Assembly: GCA_014905825.1 (NCBI GenBank)
Contig: JACGCN010000006.1
Coordinates: 930,001 to 994,000 of the forward strand
From: Lyophyllum atratum
Taxonomy: Eukaryota > Basidiomycota > Agaricomycetes > Agaricales > Lyophyllaceae
Length of the DNA stretch: 64,000 nt
Reading direction: 5' to 3'
Shown piece after piece: positions 23,390 through 34,286 of the stretch. Made by a program: the position numbers and the translations under genes. Numbering within the stretch: the stretch's first letter is position 1; each line of letters opens with the position of its first letter. A model generated the notes under the pieces. It saw nothing but the letters and a program-made list of their open reading frames with translations. It was not told where the DNA came from and did not search any database.

Positions 23390-25266
23390 ATGGGCGTTTT
23401 TGCCTTTTTCTCGTATTCGTCGCGGTCTGCGGAGGTTAGCGTGGAGCACAAAGCAATCAATGAAGTCGAGGTTTCCGAGTCCTCCCATCTCAGCAATGTC
23501 ACCGACCTACCAACCGATGAAACGTCAGAACTCGCTCCCAGCGACACGAAAGAAATCGCTCTGCCTGAACCGCTTCCCACTGAGCCCCTTATAATCCCGA
23601 CCATCGTCGTCTCTAAACCTTCGAAAAATAGTGGAACTGACGCGGACGCGGTCGCCGAACCTCCTGCCTCCATCCCTCCTCAAGTCAGTTTCCGTCGCTT
23701 CTCACTACGCAATTTTTCTTTCACCCGCAGTCAAGAAGAACATAAGCTAGCGCTATCTGCCGTTCAAGAGCACGAGAAGAAAGCACACGCTGTCGCTGCC
23801 TTCTCGAAACGTGCAGCCAAGCCCCGCTTATCCAGTTCTGATAAACTAGCAAAGAAGTCAGCTTTGGTTGTTCGGTCACTCATTATCGGCCCCTCCGCCG
23901 CCTCGCCAAAGGTTACTCCCGCCAATGCAAAACCACAGCTCAGCAAGATCAAGTCCCAGCTCATGAAGCCCAAGTCTGCCAACAAACTCATAGCCGAACT
24001 GCGTGCTTTGCCGGTGTCGAACGAATTGGCTGGTGGGAAGGGAACATCTGCTGCTACTGCACACCTGGCCACGCCCCAGGGACCCATCCATGCTGTTTGT
24101 CTGGAACATCCGGATGCTGAAGTGGACAAACTCCACTTCGCAACGCTCAACCAAATTTCAGAAGAGAATGTCCAAACATCCTTGTTTGGCGGGTCGGCCT
24201 CGATTGATCAAGTGACGGCGATGTTCAGTCAGATGAATATTGTTAGCTTGGTCAGGTCTCCGGATTTGGGACTTGGACAGCCTGGAGATGGTGACGGTCT
24301 TTTGGCCGGAGCGGTCCCAACAGCGGAGACCGTTCTCAAGGGGATCGAGCAGATTACACCCCAGCTGATGGCTCTCGGATATGCGACGGGACGAGCCGTT
24401 CTTCCTGATCACCAGGGTAGGAACATAATGAAACACGGCTGTTTGGACACTAACTACCTGCCAACAGGAGTATATCCTCCGACGGATCGTATGTCTGTTC
24501 TCACTTGTGAGTGGTTCTTCGAGTCTCTTCTCTTGCTCATTTCTGACCATCTTCATAGACTGGTGGGGACTTGAGCTCGTGCTACCGCCTCCGTCTTTGC
24601 AAAACCTTGCTGTTCGTGCTATTCTGTTCCTAAGTGCTCAGGAAACTTACGGTAATCTTCACAGAATGCACAATCTGTGACTGGGACTGTTGTAAACTTT
24701 CTTTCCGCACTTGCTTTAATCAACAACGGTGTTCGAGAGATACTACCTTTCGTTCGCTACATCGCACAATTCATCGACTTTGAATTTAACGCCATCAAGA
24801 GGCAGGATCAAGGCCTCGGCGTGGTGTGCGCTGCGACTTGGTATGTCACCCTTTCAGCGATCACTCCATGAATATTGAACTAATTATCATTTTTCCTCCA
24901 GGATTATGCCTGCTGCGATGGTATGTTCCCTTCTCTCGGTCGTGGACTTAGTGCTTTGTTAATAACGGATCGTCGCAGGTGCCACGACCATGGGACTTCG
25001 CGGATCCACCAGCAGATACACCACCCACGACGAAGGGCGAAAAGTCCGAAGCCAGTCCTCCAACTCCTACCCCGCCTTCTGAGCCTCTCACGTTACCTAC
25101 GGCTCCCGCCCCACCTTCTGAGCCTCTCCCGCCTCCTGCAGCTTCGCCCCCGCCTGTCATTATTCCGCCTTCTCTGCCTACTTTCGCAGATGGTATCGTC
25201 GGAGCATATGCCGATTCCGTCCACTTCCAGCCTGTCGCCTCTCCGTCAACGATTGATGTCAAGTAA
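23390..25266 (+). CDS. unknown protein, 533 aa, six exons
   Basis: I do not recognise a characterised family. Exons 23390-24416, 24468-24506, 24559-24611, 24665-24840, 24902-24920, 24979-25266; all junctions keep frame. The N-terminal 220 residues are disordered and basic (SFRRFSLRNFSFTRS, KSALVVRSLIIGPSAASP). A folded middle (about 230-440) has an acidic, hydrophobic character: TVLKGIEQITPQLMALGYAT, YWWGLELVLPPPSL, VNFLSALALINNGVREILPF and IAQFIDFEFNAIKRQDQGLG. The last 95 residues are Pro-rich (PTPTPPSEPLTLPTAPAPP). No signal peptide or clear membrane helix. Conserved short microexons (39, 53, 19 nt) argue for a real, constrained gene; a lineage-specific basidiomycete family is my guess. 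Confidence 0.8.
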
Positions 25267-25548
25267 TCATCACGCCCTTCCGGCTACTTTGCAGACTTCC
25301 CCACTTTTGTTATTTGTAACCTTTATTCGCGCTCGCTCATGCTACGACCTCTTACACGTTACGACCTTCATGATGTCCTGGACTTCTCGCTCGCTATCGC
25401 GACATACCCCCGTCATATCACTACTTTATACCAGAAACCTGAGCATTGTTCCCGTTACATTTCTTATTGCAGTCATTCGTATACTACCGATACCCTTTCA
25501 TATAATATACCGCGCGCAATGCCTTCATGAGCAGAGCTTCTGTATGAA

Positions 25549-26049
25549 TCAGGCAAATGTTGTTACAGCACCGTCAGATTCTGAAGATTGCCGATGAGTA
25601 CATGCGATAGCTCATCGAGGGCTTAATTCGGAACTGTACTTACCGATGTAGTCAATGGCACTACCGCGAATACTAGCCAAGGACTGCAAGGCTTGGAGGT
25701 GCGTCTCGGATATCACAGCGGCGAAGCCCTGGATGGAGTCTGGTTAGTGCAACTTAACGGGATCGAGTGCAGGTTCGCCACTACCTTGAAGAGGGAGTCG
25801 TAGACGTTGGTAATGTGGCCCCCTGTTCATACCATTGCTTGATAAGGTTCCTGCGCGTAAGAGGCTGACTTGGGCATATCCGAGACGAACCTTGCTGTTT
25901 CACCTCCTCCATGAGATTGTGAACCTCCTCCGTCGTGGCGGAATCTTTGAAAATGATTATGGACTCTGAATCATGAAGCAGTTTGAGAGGGCGTCAGCCA
26001 GTTGCATAAGTGTAGAAGGCGTCTGGTAGTACTTGCTTGTTTGCGACAT
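25549..26049 (-). CDS. I9-type protease inhibitor (PBI2-like), copy 1
   Basis: Small protein resembling a free-standing subtilisin propeptide/inhibitor I9 domain; yeast PBI2 inhibits vacuolar proteinase B. Exons 26049-26037, 25965-25891, 25822-25785, 25728-25644, 25580-25549; 80 residues. It opens MSQTKSIIIFKDSATTEEV, passes YDSLFKGFAAVISETHLQAL, and ends DYIESDGAVTTFA, matching the I9 pattern (KGFAA.., ..IE.DG.VTT). No signal peptide, so cytosolic or vacuolar. The first intron (26036-25966) has a GC donor; no GT donor restores the frame. An insertion of a few residues (SIRGSA) before DYIE distinguishes it from copy 2. Confidence 0.85.
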
Positions 26050-26585
26050 TGTTATCGGAGATGAATGGATCGTGCTTGAAGGTAGTTATGTGGAGGCGCA
26101 GAGAAAACAGGGTATTGCTCAAGACCTTATGGGTCTTGACTTATAACGATGATTATATGCTACACATTATCATGGAATTGCTGCTCCGCGTGCGCGATAG
26201 AGCTTCTATGATGTATCTTTGACTAAAGATGGTCCAATCGCATGACCAGTGTCACTTTCAACGCGGGAGATTCTTCTGACATGTCCTCAAGAGTCCATTT
26301 CAGAGTTACCTCACATTATCCACCATGACCTGACCTGATGGGCACTAGCGCTCAAGCGTATAGTATTCTGCATTCGATCCACGCTTGCTGATTGCATGTG
26401 CAGAGTCACTAGCACATGCGTCGGGTCAAGGTACAAATGGTCCATAGCATCAGCGCACGATGGGCGCTTGGAAGTGAGAATCATTGCGGGAAAACACACA
26501 CACCAAGGTCCATTGTTACAATACGCTTTATGTACTTACTTACAGATTTGTGGTATCCTTCTCCGACGGTATTAGTTCTGATAAT
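26050..26585. other. spacer between I9 inhibitor genes
   Basis: Promoter of copy 1 and 3' flank of copy 2; no further gene recognised. Confidence 0.5.
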
Positions 26586-27038
26586 TTACATAGTGGTGAC
26601 GACGCCATCAGGTTCTGGCGAGATGTCGTTGGTCAATGAGCCGCTGGTGCATCAAGACCAATAAATTACGCACCGATGTAATCGATGATGTCGTCTCCCT
26701 GTAGTGACTGGAGGAACTGCTCCGGAATTACGGCTGCGAAACCCTATGGCAGACGAGTGAATTCTATGTCGCGGATAGGTTCAAGTGATCAGATGATGTA
26801 CCTTGAGCGCGTCTGAGTAGCGATTCATAACCGTGCCACCTGGGAAACATTAAGCAAAGGAGGATTCAATGATCCTCGGGCTCTCTTACCATTGCTATCT
26901 ACGTTGTTGGCGTATGCATTGATCTGCTCCTGAGTGGCATTGTCCTTGAAGACAACGATATATCCTAGTGGCGGTACGGATGATCGAGTCAAAGACCATA
27001 CACAATGGTGAGATATAGAACATACTATTCTGTGACAT
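26586..27038 (-). CDS. I9-type protease inhibitor (PBI2-like), copy 2
   Basis: Tandem paralogue of the preceding minus-strand gene. Exons 27038-27026, 26964-26890, 26839-26802, 26743-26674, 26614-26586; 74 residues. Sequence blocks: MSQNRYIVVFKDNATQEQI, TVMNRYSDALKGFAAVIPEQ, DDIIDYIEPDGVVTTM. The first three exons have the same lengths as copy 1 (13, 75, 38 nt) and all intron phases agree, a clear sign of gene duplication. Intron 1 here uses an ordinary gtatgt donor. No signal peptide. The partner protease is not encoded in the window. Confidence 0.88.
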
Positions 27039-27343
27039 GGTTGGGTGGTTGGTAGATGTGCTGGGTGGGCGATAAGAATCGGTGGCAAACCTGCGGAACT
27101 GCCGCCATACGGTCCTCATATAGGGGTGTGGTCACAGCCTCACAGATGACGTCTTCAAGGCTTATGTCAGAGGTCCCATTTTGAGACAGCAGCAAACAAC
27201 GCGGTCACTATAAATGGCAAGGCAACTCTGGTGGCACGAAATAGACATCGTACTGATAGGCGGTAGTGTCAGATATCAGCCAAAATAATCCTTGCAACTT
27301 CAGCTTCAATCACAGATCCGCAGTGTATATTCAGACGTCCAGT

Positions 27344-27458
27344 ATGGCAACAGGGACTGACCAGCTCCCTAACCGACGTGCCGAGCCGTAATTTGAGCTC
27401 CGCCATCAACCAAACAAATCCAGGACTCAGGACCCCGGATGTATTAATCTAATCTCTG
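27344..27458 (+). repeat. 115-bp repeat, left arm of inverted pair
   Basis: Runs from atggcaacagggactgacca to aatctctg and is roughly 90% identical to the reverse complement of 29980-30094, including a 35-bp exact block at the outer end. The pair encloses about 2.5 kb of retroelement-like DNA. Confidence 0.85.
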
Positions 27459-28047
27459 CTGATCAGTCAGCCATCCCGGCCGATTCAATCACTCAGTCAG
27501 CTACTTGAAATTTATTTTGTATTTATTGCTCCTCACAATGACATCCCGTTGCGTCTGCTCATCTCATCTGCTTCTGCCATGCCTGAATTTGGTGAAGGAG
27601 TCCTTGATGGTTTTCAAATCCAACATTTCCTAGAGGAAACTCTGGCAGAAGATCTCATTCTAGAGGCTGTCTGGGGTGAAGCGGCATCAGAGGAGAAGGG
27701 AAACCACCCACCGGGTTCTTTGGCTACTGAAGGACATGTATACCCTGTTCCTTCCTCAACTATTGTCTAACGGGGTGTTTTCCCTCCTAAATACCACTCC
27801 CTAGTCACTCCCTAGAAAATATTCCAATCTCAAATCACAAGCTCCAACTTGTCGTAACTGAACCATCACCTCGCAATGTTATTTTGAAGTTCTGGGATGG
27901 AAATGGCGAGGATTATTGGACTCAGGTATGTCACACATTCTATCAATGCGTCTGATTCACTAATTCTTGTAAACCCTCAACTTTAGATTCAGATGTACGC
28001 TTTTTAACTTGGCAGCATTTCTAAATTACTGACAGCGCACGATAGCA

Positions 28048-28490
28048 TTTTGGCCCCTCGAGTGAAACAGACTCGACTCGCGAATCGTCATCGGCAGATC
28101 TCTCCTTTCGAGGAAGGGAATCTTGTCTATCTCTCCACGAAGAACCTTACGTTTCCAAAGGGACTAGCACACAAGCTCATCCCGAAATACATGGGACCAT
28201 ACCCGATCACCAAGAGCTTCGGGAACAACTCATTCCGAGTTGGAATTCCCTCTACCATGGCATTCCACGCGTCCCTCCTCCGTATCCATAAACCTAATGA
28301 TGACCGGCTGTTCCCCAGTCATCTCGACAGTCAGATCGTGGAATCGACTGAGAGCGAAAACAATGGGCTGCCGACAAGATCGTGGCGAACTAACGCGATG
28401 TTCGAGGTGGTGTGGAAGACCTGGATGACTCATTCCCAGGTGGTCGAGCTCCACCTGCTGGAGCTGTATCTGACGCCCTCGACTAGAGAC
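28048..28490 (+). pseudogene. Ty3/gypsy polyprotein remnant: integrase C-terminal tail
   Basis: Translation includes ISPFEEGNLVYLSTKNLTFP, KLIPKYMGPYPITKSFGNNS and FHASLLRIHKPNDDRLFP, the signature of the region after the integrase core in basidiomycete Ty3/gypsy elements, followed by a degraded chromodomain-like MFEVVWKTW. There is no upstream reverse transcriptase, RNase H or integrase core in frame within the window, so this is a 5'-truncated, decayed fragment. Downstream frames (28600-29100) carry short polar stretches in shifting frames with a CAG-rich run near 28850-28875 and look like further decayed element sequence. Confidence 0.8.
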
Positions 28491-29474
28491 TATATCCGAG
28501 CTGGAGGAAGGTTTCGGCGAGCGATTAGGTCATTTGCAATTACCTCTTATTAAAAATGACGAGGTCGTCCTTCCATCCCCTTCCTCACCCTTCATCACTG
28601 TCTCATCACTCTCCCTCTATGGCATGGGTCCTCCGAACCACAACAAAACCCCTCGACACCCTCATCTTTCTGTAGACCCAGAGTCTAAATGTGTTATTAT
28701 CAAACACGCCAAAACGGGAAACAAGTACAAGATCCAGATGACATCGACAAACGGGCGTTTCAAGAGGAGGTACAGGCATTGTGCCACCCTCATGGCGAGA
28801 ACGCACGCAAGTCCTTCCAGTACCATCGTAGAAAGGAGAAGAATCAGCACCAACAGCAGCAGCAGCACCAGAATAACGGACGGAAGCATCAGTACCAGGA
28901 CGAGTGCTCTCCGACGTGTACTCGAGGAACAGTTTTACCAGCGGCCCGGTTCTAAGGACCGAGCCCCTACTCCCCTCAGTCCGAATGCAGTCATGGAGAC
29001 TCTGAGAGACAGTGAAGCTCGCAAGGCGAAGGGTCGGATCCTAAGGGCAAGGGGAAGGAAAAGGAGTCCTCGGAGTCGGACTCTCAGAATATGGAGCAGT
29101 AACTTTCTCGTTGCTTCTTAACCACTTGGCACTCAATAACCTTTTCGACACTTATCTCAATTATTCTTTCAATCTAGATCATCAGTTCACAAAAGTTCTA
29201 CACCATATCCGGAATATGTTCCTCTTCCCTTCCCCCCTACTTATATCAATTCTTTAGTCATCCCTCGACTCTGGCGATGTGACTACCTGTGACACTGAGC
29301 GGCACGATTACTCACTTTACCCACTCTGCGGTAGTTTCTTACCAGGCTCTCGTATATAAAGGACTGCTTTACTATATGATAGCCAGTTTTGCAAATACAG
29401 GACTTACACCAGTTCTTACCTGCGAGACTACCGTCACATTTTGGGTCAATTTGTTATCATCCGCTATATTATCT

Positions 29475-29982
29475 GGCTTTCCAGGTCTACACTTCTAAAG
29501 ATTTCCAAGTTTTTTAAAGTCTGATCTTGGGAATAGGACCTGTGGGCATATGCCAGCCAGCTTGCCAAAGGATATTCATTTGAAAACCACCCATTTGAAG
29601 TTATAGGTAGGACAATAGGAGAATGACCACTTTTGGGCATCAGACGGTGTATGCCTTTCCAAGTCTACACTATTCCTAGTTTTTTAAAGTCTGAGCTTGG
29701 GAATAGAACCAGTAGGCATATGCCAGCTACCTTGCCAAAGGATATTCATCCAAAAATCACCCATTTGAAGATATAGGTGGGACGATGGGAGAATGACCGC
29801 TTTTGGGCATCAGACAGTGTATGCCTTCCAAGTCTACACTATTCCTAGTTTTTTAAAGTCTGAGCTTGGGAATAGAACCAGTAGGCATATGCCAGCTACC
29901 TTGCCAAAGGATATTCATTCAAAAATCACCCATTTGAAGATATAGGTGGGACGATGGGAGAATGACCGCTTTTGGGCATCAG
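29475..29982 (+). repeat. three tandem units of about 170 bp
   Basis: Units begin near 29475, 29653 and 29823, each containing ttttttaaagtctga, gcatatgccagc, cttgccaaaggatattcat and cttttgggcatcaga in the same order. Units 2 and 3 are nearly identical; unit 1 is more diverged. Period is 170 then 169 bp. The last unit runs directly into the right arm of the inverted pair. Not a CRISPR: units are long, adjacent and lack unique spacers. Confidence 0.88.
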
Positions 29983-30094
29983 AGATTAGATTGATACATC
30001 TGGGGTCCTGAGTCGTGGATTTGTTTGGTTGACGGCGGAGCTCAAATTACGGCTTTGACCGTCGGTTAGGGAGCTGGTCAGTCCCTGTTGCCAT
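29980..30094 (-). repeat. 115-bp repeat, right arm of inverted pair
   Basis: Reverse complement of the copy at 27344-27458, same length, differing by a few substitutions. Could be the ends of one element or two insertions of the same short repeat in opposite orientation; no clear target duplication was identified around the pair. Confidence 0.85.
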
Positions 30095-30328
30095 AGTCCA
30101 GATCTTCCAGTTTGCCCTGTTCCCATATTTGTCTGGATCGCGTAAATTAAATATTGGTCAGCTCATCGAAGCGGGGCTGCGGAACCGATGGCACCGCGAA
30201 TTTGCGTGCCTTGAGCTATGATGCATTGATGGTCCGCTTGTTGACTCGTCGTCCTTGGTCGTCTGACAATAATCTGACACCTGCAAATTCAAGGATTCTC
30301 ACCACCTTCACACCAGTGCACCTAGTGC

Positions 30329-32207
30329 ATGCGCCGATCCATAGCTCGGCATATCATCTCTTCTATCAGTATCATGCGAACCACACGCTCGAGTAGTCGA
30401 GCTCAAGCTGCCGTCACTGGCAATGATAACCCTGATATCGTTGTTTCTACTTTAACGGGTAGCGAGAAGCGCAAGCCCGACTCCGATGCAACGAAAACAC
30501 CCAACCAGAAACGTGCTCGTCTTGCCACAACTCCTGCTTCGGCCACACTGGCAAAGGCTGGAACTCTGCCTAGAACCTCCCAATCGAGTCCAAGCATCAA
30601 CACCTCGTCAACTTCTCAAGGAGCTCTTCCCCTGCTGCCTGCAGTATTAACATTCTCTTTTGAGGATGCAAAGAATCATCTCATTAGTGTCGATCACCGC
30701 TTCGAAGACCTCTTCGGCAAGATGCCTTGCAAGCCCTACGAACACCTCGAAAGAGTGCACCCCTTTCGGTATCTGGAATGCCACTTGAAGAGAAAGCAGC
30801 TTACTGAAGTTTCATTTGATCTTCTTTTAGAGCACTCGTTAGTTCTATTGTGTGAGACGGGAATCTCTTTTTTATAATCCAAAAAGTTGACGCGGACGTG
30901 CTTAGAGGTCAACAGATATCCTGGCTGGCCGCTAGATCAGTCAACCACAAGTTTGTCAGAATGTATGACCTGTCGCTTCCAGAGAAACCCGACAATTATG
31001 AGTACGTGAAGTACCATTACAGAGCATTCTTCACCACTCAGTGCTACCAACCGTGAAGGGAACACCAAACCCCTACATCTTTCTTCCCTAGCCCGGAACA
31101 AGTCGCCAAGTCTGACATGACTGCACTGAGGTCCTGTGGATTGAGCCAGCGCAAGGCTGAGTATGGTCAGTGCACGACGAATTTCTGCTGGCTAGTAGTA
31201 ACCTCAATATCATTTATACTTGCAGTGCAAGACCTGGCAAACAGATTTGCCGATGGCCGCCTCACGACGGAGAAATTAATGAATGCTAATGATGAAGAGT
31301 TAGCAGAGATGCTCATTGAAGTGCGAGGCATTGGTAGAGTGGGTAGACTGTTATCTTCTGGGGCTGGTTAGCTCTGACTGATGGAAGACTCTTGAAACAG
31401 TGGACCGGTATGTTAAACAACCCAGTCGAGTTTACCATGTTCGCTAATCGATATAACTAGTTGATATGTTTGCCATATTTTCGCTGCGCCGTCCTGATAT
31501 TCTCCCTGTCGGTACGCGTGGTTTGAAGATCTTCGCAGCAACGTTCCTCACTATCTGCAGGTGACCTTGGGGTCCAACGCGGCCTACTCATCTGGTTCCT
31601 ATCCCTTCATTCACATAAACATAAGTGGGGTTTTACGCCTCAGAAGGGCGGAGCCTCTGCTTCTAGCAAGAAGAAAAAAGAGAAGGCCAAACCGATTGTT
31701 TCTGCGCCTGATGACGACGAACTTCCAGTTTTCAGCCAGACTACACCATCGGACTCGAAGATACCGGAGCCTGAGGTGGATGCTTCCACCCCGGACATCT
31801 CCTCTGTCCCTCCCACATCAGTCCTTGAGAACGATCAAGATGAGATCCCATCGATGCCTTCAGCCTTTACGCCTTCGATCAAGAAGACGTTGCAGAAGCA
31901 CGGGGTTGACGAGGGCTTTGCACCTACTCCATTGCCAGCTGGGCTCACGGTCGAGATTCTTAAGAGTCGACTGGATGGCAAGAAGAAAATCAAGTATGCT
32001 TGCCCCTTTTCCATGTGTGATATGATTTATTGACGATGCCCCAGAGGGGCTTTTTTGACCCCGAAAGAAATGGAAGATCTGACAGAGAGCTGGCGGCCCT
32101 TCAGGAGCCTAGGTAAGTTTAAGTTATGCCCTCGGCGGCCATGGTTTGTTGAACGATGAACTATAGGTGTATATTACATGTGGTCCATGGCGTATGTTTC
32201 CGAATAG
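30329..32207 (+). CDS. MAG1: MAG1-type DNA-3-methyladenine glycosylase (HhH-GPD)
   Basis: Base-excision repair glycosylase removing alkylated purines. Ten exons: 30329-30768, 30831-30851, 30906-31001, 31092-31165, 31226-31338, 31401-31407, 31461-31511, 31561-31993, 32045-32112, 32167-32207; 447 residues. The core reads GQQISWLAARSVNHKF, then the hairpin-loop block VRGIGRWTVDMFAIFSLRRP and PVGDLGVQRG with the catalytic Asp about residue 269, and ends WSMAYVSE. A 7-nt exon supplies the Trp-Thr of the motif. A 100-residue Lys/Pro-rich insertion lies between LGVQRG and the last helices (KKKKEKAKPIVSAPDDDE). Two in-frame ATGs: 30329 adds 15 residues with an Arg-rich amphipathic look (MRRSIARHIISSIS), 30374 gives the shorter form. 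Confidence 0.9.
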
Positions 32208-32580
32208 AATCCCCGCGCCGTAGTCAGTAGCGTAGAGTGCATGATACAAGGAGGATTGTCTGTGTGTGAACGATCGGACTGACGAGGTTGTTTTGTTGTG
32301 TTGGACCCGCCATTTGCGGACAAGAGACTTGTTCATTGCAACCACGCTGGTGCATGCCTCAGGCCAGCCCCCATCCTCGCTGCTCGCTTTGTCCCATTTT
32401 GTAGCCTGCGCCAATTGTCAAACCAGGCATTTGTTTTCTGCCTGCGGCGTTGCAGGCATAAGCGTTGTACTCCGCTTTGAAAACTTTACAGGCGCTTTGG
32501 CCGGTACCTCTTGTCTATATATCTTTGCCTCTCCTCACTGCGCGCCCACAAACCCGCCATATCTCAATCTGCCGCCGAAC
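32208..32580. other. spacer between MAG1 and kinase genes
   Basis: Open frame continues upstream of the kinase ATG but without an ATG; taken as promoter and 5' UTR. Confidence 0.5.
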
Positions 32581-34286
32581 ATGACTCCGGAGCTTGATTC
32601 ACCTCTTTCTCCTTCGGATTACAGCTACTCGTCGCCGCTAAGAGGACACCCTTCTCCCACAGAAAGCGATACCCTCCGGACTCCCTTCTTTGACCGCTAT
32701 GACTCCCGGAAGGAAGAAATCAGAACTCGTATACGTAGCCATGAAGAATCGGACCGAGGACGATTCGCCCTAGGCAACGAGTTTTCCCCGCTGCCTCAGC
32801 TTTTCCAGCAATCACCACCACCATCGTCGCCAAAAAATGGAAGCGCGCATTTTACGCCGATATCTATACCGGACTACGGATCGCCCATGGATATCGACCT
32901 AGACACATCTTTCCCTGAATCAATCGAACTTCTTGGCGATCCCCAGTTTAATCCAGCGCCGATTTCTCTAGTCTTATCGAACCCATCAAACCTAGACGCA
33001 CACCCTTTTAGGACAGGCAAAGTCGAACCTAGTCTCCACGTACCTCTCAACCTCGACGCGACCTTGCATTCTCCGCTATTTCCATCTGGGCACAAATTGA
33101 ATCCGCACTTTGTTCGTCATTACGAATTGGAGGACGAGCTGGGTTCTGGTGGGTATGGCTTCGTTATGACGGCGCGACATCGTACGGAAGGCTATGAAGT
33201 CGCGGTCAAGTTTATCGTCAAAAGCAAAGTACCAGATCACGCCTGGATGGAAGACGAAGCAATCGGGAGGCTACCTACTGAAGTTATGTTACTGAGCTTC
33301 ATTGAACATGAGAATATCGTCAAGTGTCTGGATCTCTTCGAAGATTCTCTGTATTTTTATCTCGTATGCTTTTCTTTACATTTTACCTGAACACTGAACG
33401 ACTTTTGATCAGATACAAGAGCTGCACGGTTCTCCGTGGCCCAAAGCGAAGCGAAACCACCATGCATCCGTTTCCACCTCCACCTCTTCGACATCTCTCA
33501 CGCCATCAACTCCTGCCTTATCCCCTTCCGTGTCCATAAGCTCGCTCCCCAGTTCTACAGGAAGCTCTCCGACCGTCCCACACCGACATTTAGAGGCTCC
33601 CGCTCATCAAAAATCGCAATCTACCTCCACATTTGATATATCAACAACAATGCTTCACCCTAGTCATATGATATCAGCCACTCGCCCAGAATTTTCGAGG
33701 CGCCCATCCCACGATCTTTTTGAGTGCATCGAACAGTCGGATCACAAGCGACTCTCCGAAAAGCAAGCGCGTTGCGTCTTCTCCCAGGTCGTTGATGCAG
33801 TGTCCTACCTGGACAGCCAAGGAGTAACCCATCGCGATATCAAGGACGAAAATCTTGTAATCGATCGAAACCTCAAGGTAAGCTGTTCGTAATCTCAGCC
33901 TGCGCTACGTAGCTGACTACCATGGACAGGTCAAGCTGATAGACTTCGGCAGCGCTGCAGTCGTCGATCCAAGCGAACCTCAACCCTATTACAACCTGTT
34001 CTATGGCACGACTGCCTACGCATCGCCCGAGATCCTTCTCAAAAAGGAATATCAAGCGCCTCCTGCTGAAATATGGACCTTGGGAGTTCTCCTCTCGTAT
34101 CTCCTCACTGGCACGTCGCCGTTCCCGACCGTGAGAGATGCTGTCAACGGAAGAATCGTCCTCGCAGATATACCCGGGGCACGACTATCGAGGACAGCGA
34201 TGAATCTGATGCGGCGATGTCTGGATCCCAACTCAAAAACTCGCGCGACGATTGCTGAGGTCAAGGCACATCGCTGGTTAGTCTAG
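32581..34286 (+). CDS. PSK1: PAS-kinase-type Ser/Thr protein kinase
   Basis: CAMK-group kinase most like the catalytic domain of PASK/yeast Psk1-2, which couple nutrient state to glycogen and translation control. Exons 32581-33363, 33413-33877, 33930-34286; 534 residues. Residues 1-180 are disordered, Ser/Pro-rich, and no PAS domain is seen. Kinase motifs: ELGSGGYGFV (P-loop), VAVKFIVKSK (Lys), the PASK-typical WMEDEAIGRLPTEVMLL, THRDIKDENLVID (catalytic loop), LIDFGSAAVV (DFG) and YASPEILL. The hinge motif ELHGSPWP is separated from DLFECIEQ by a roughly 90-residue Ser/Thr-rich insertion, whereas in PASK HGSG is followed at once by LDLF. All catalytic residues are intact. The next gene on the right is convergent. 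Confidence 0.87.

Noticed and set aside
27430..27441. 11-mer aggaccccgga shared by the 115-bp repeat and the TIR of the 639-bp element
   Set aside because: Similarity ends after 11 bp and the position is internal in one repeat and terminal in the other; likely chance.
28534..29121. 195-aa open frame downstream of the integrase remnant
   Set aside because: Low-complexity, competing frames look equally plausible, no ATG context or family match; treated as decayed element sequence.
29475..29982. CRISPR-like array
   Set aside because: Three contiguous 170-bp units without unique spacers, in a eukaryotic genome; simple tandem duplication.
32266..32580. N-terminal extension of the kinase frame
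   Set aside because: No ATG; begins from GTG and the composition is unlike the protein.
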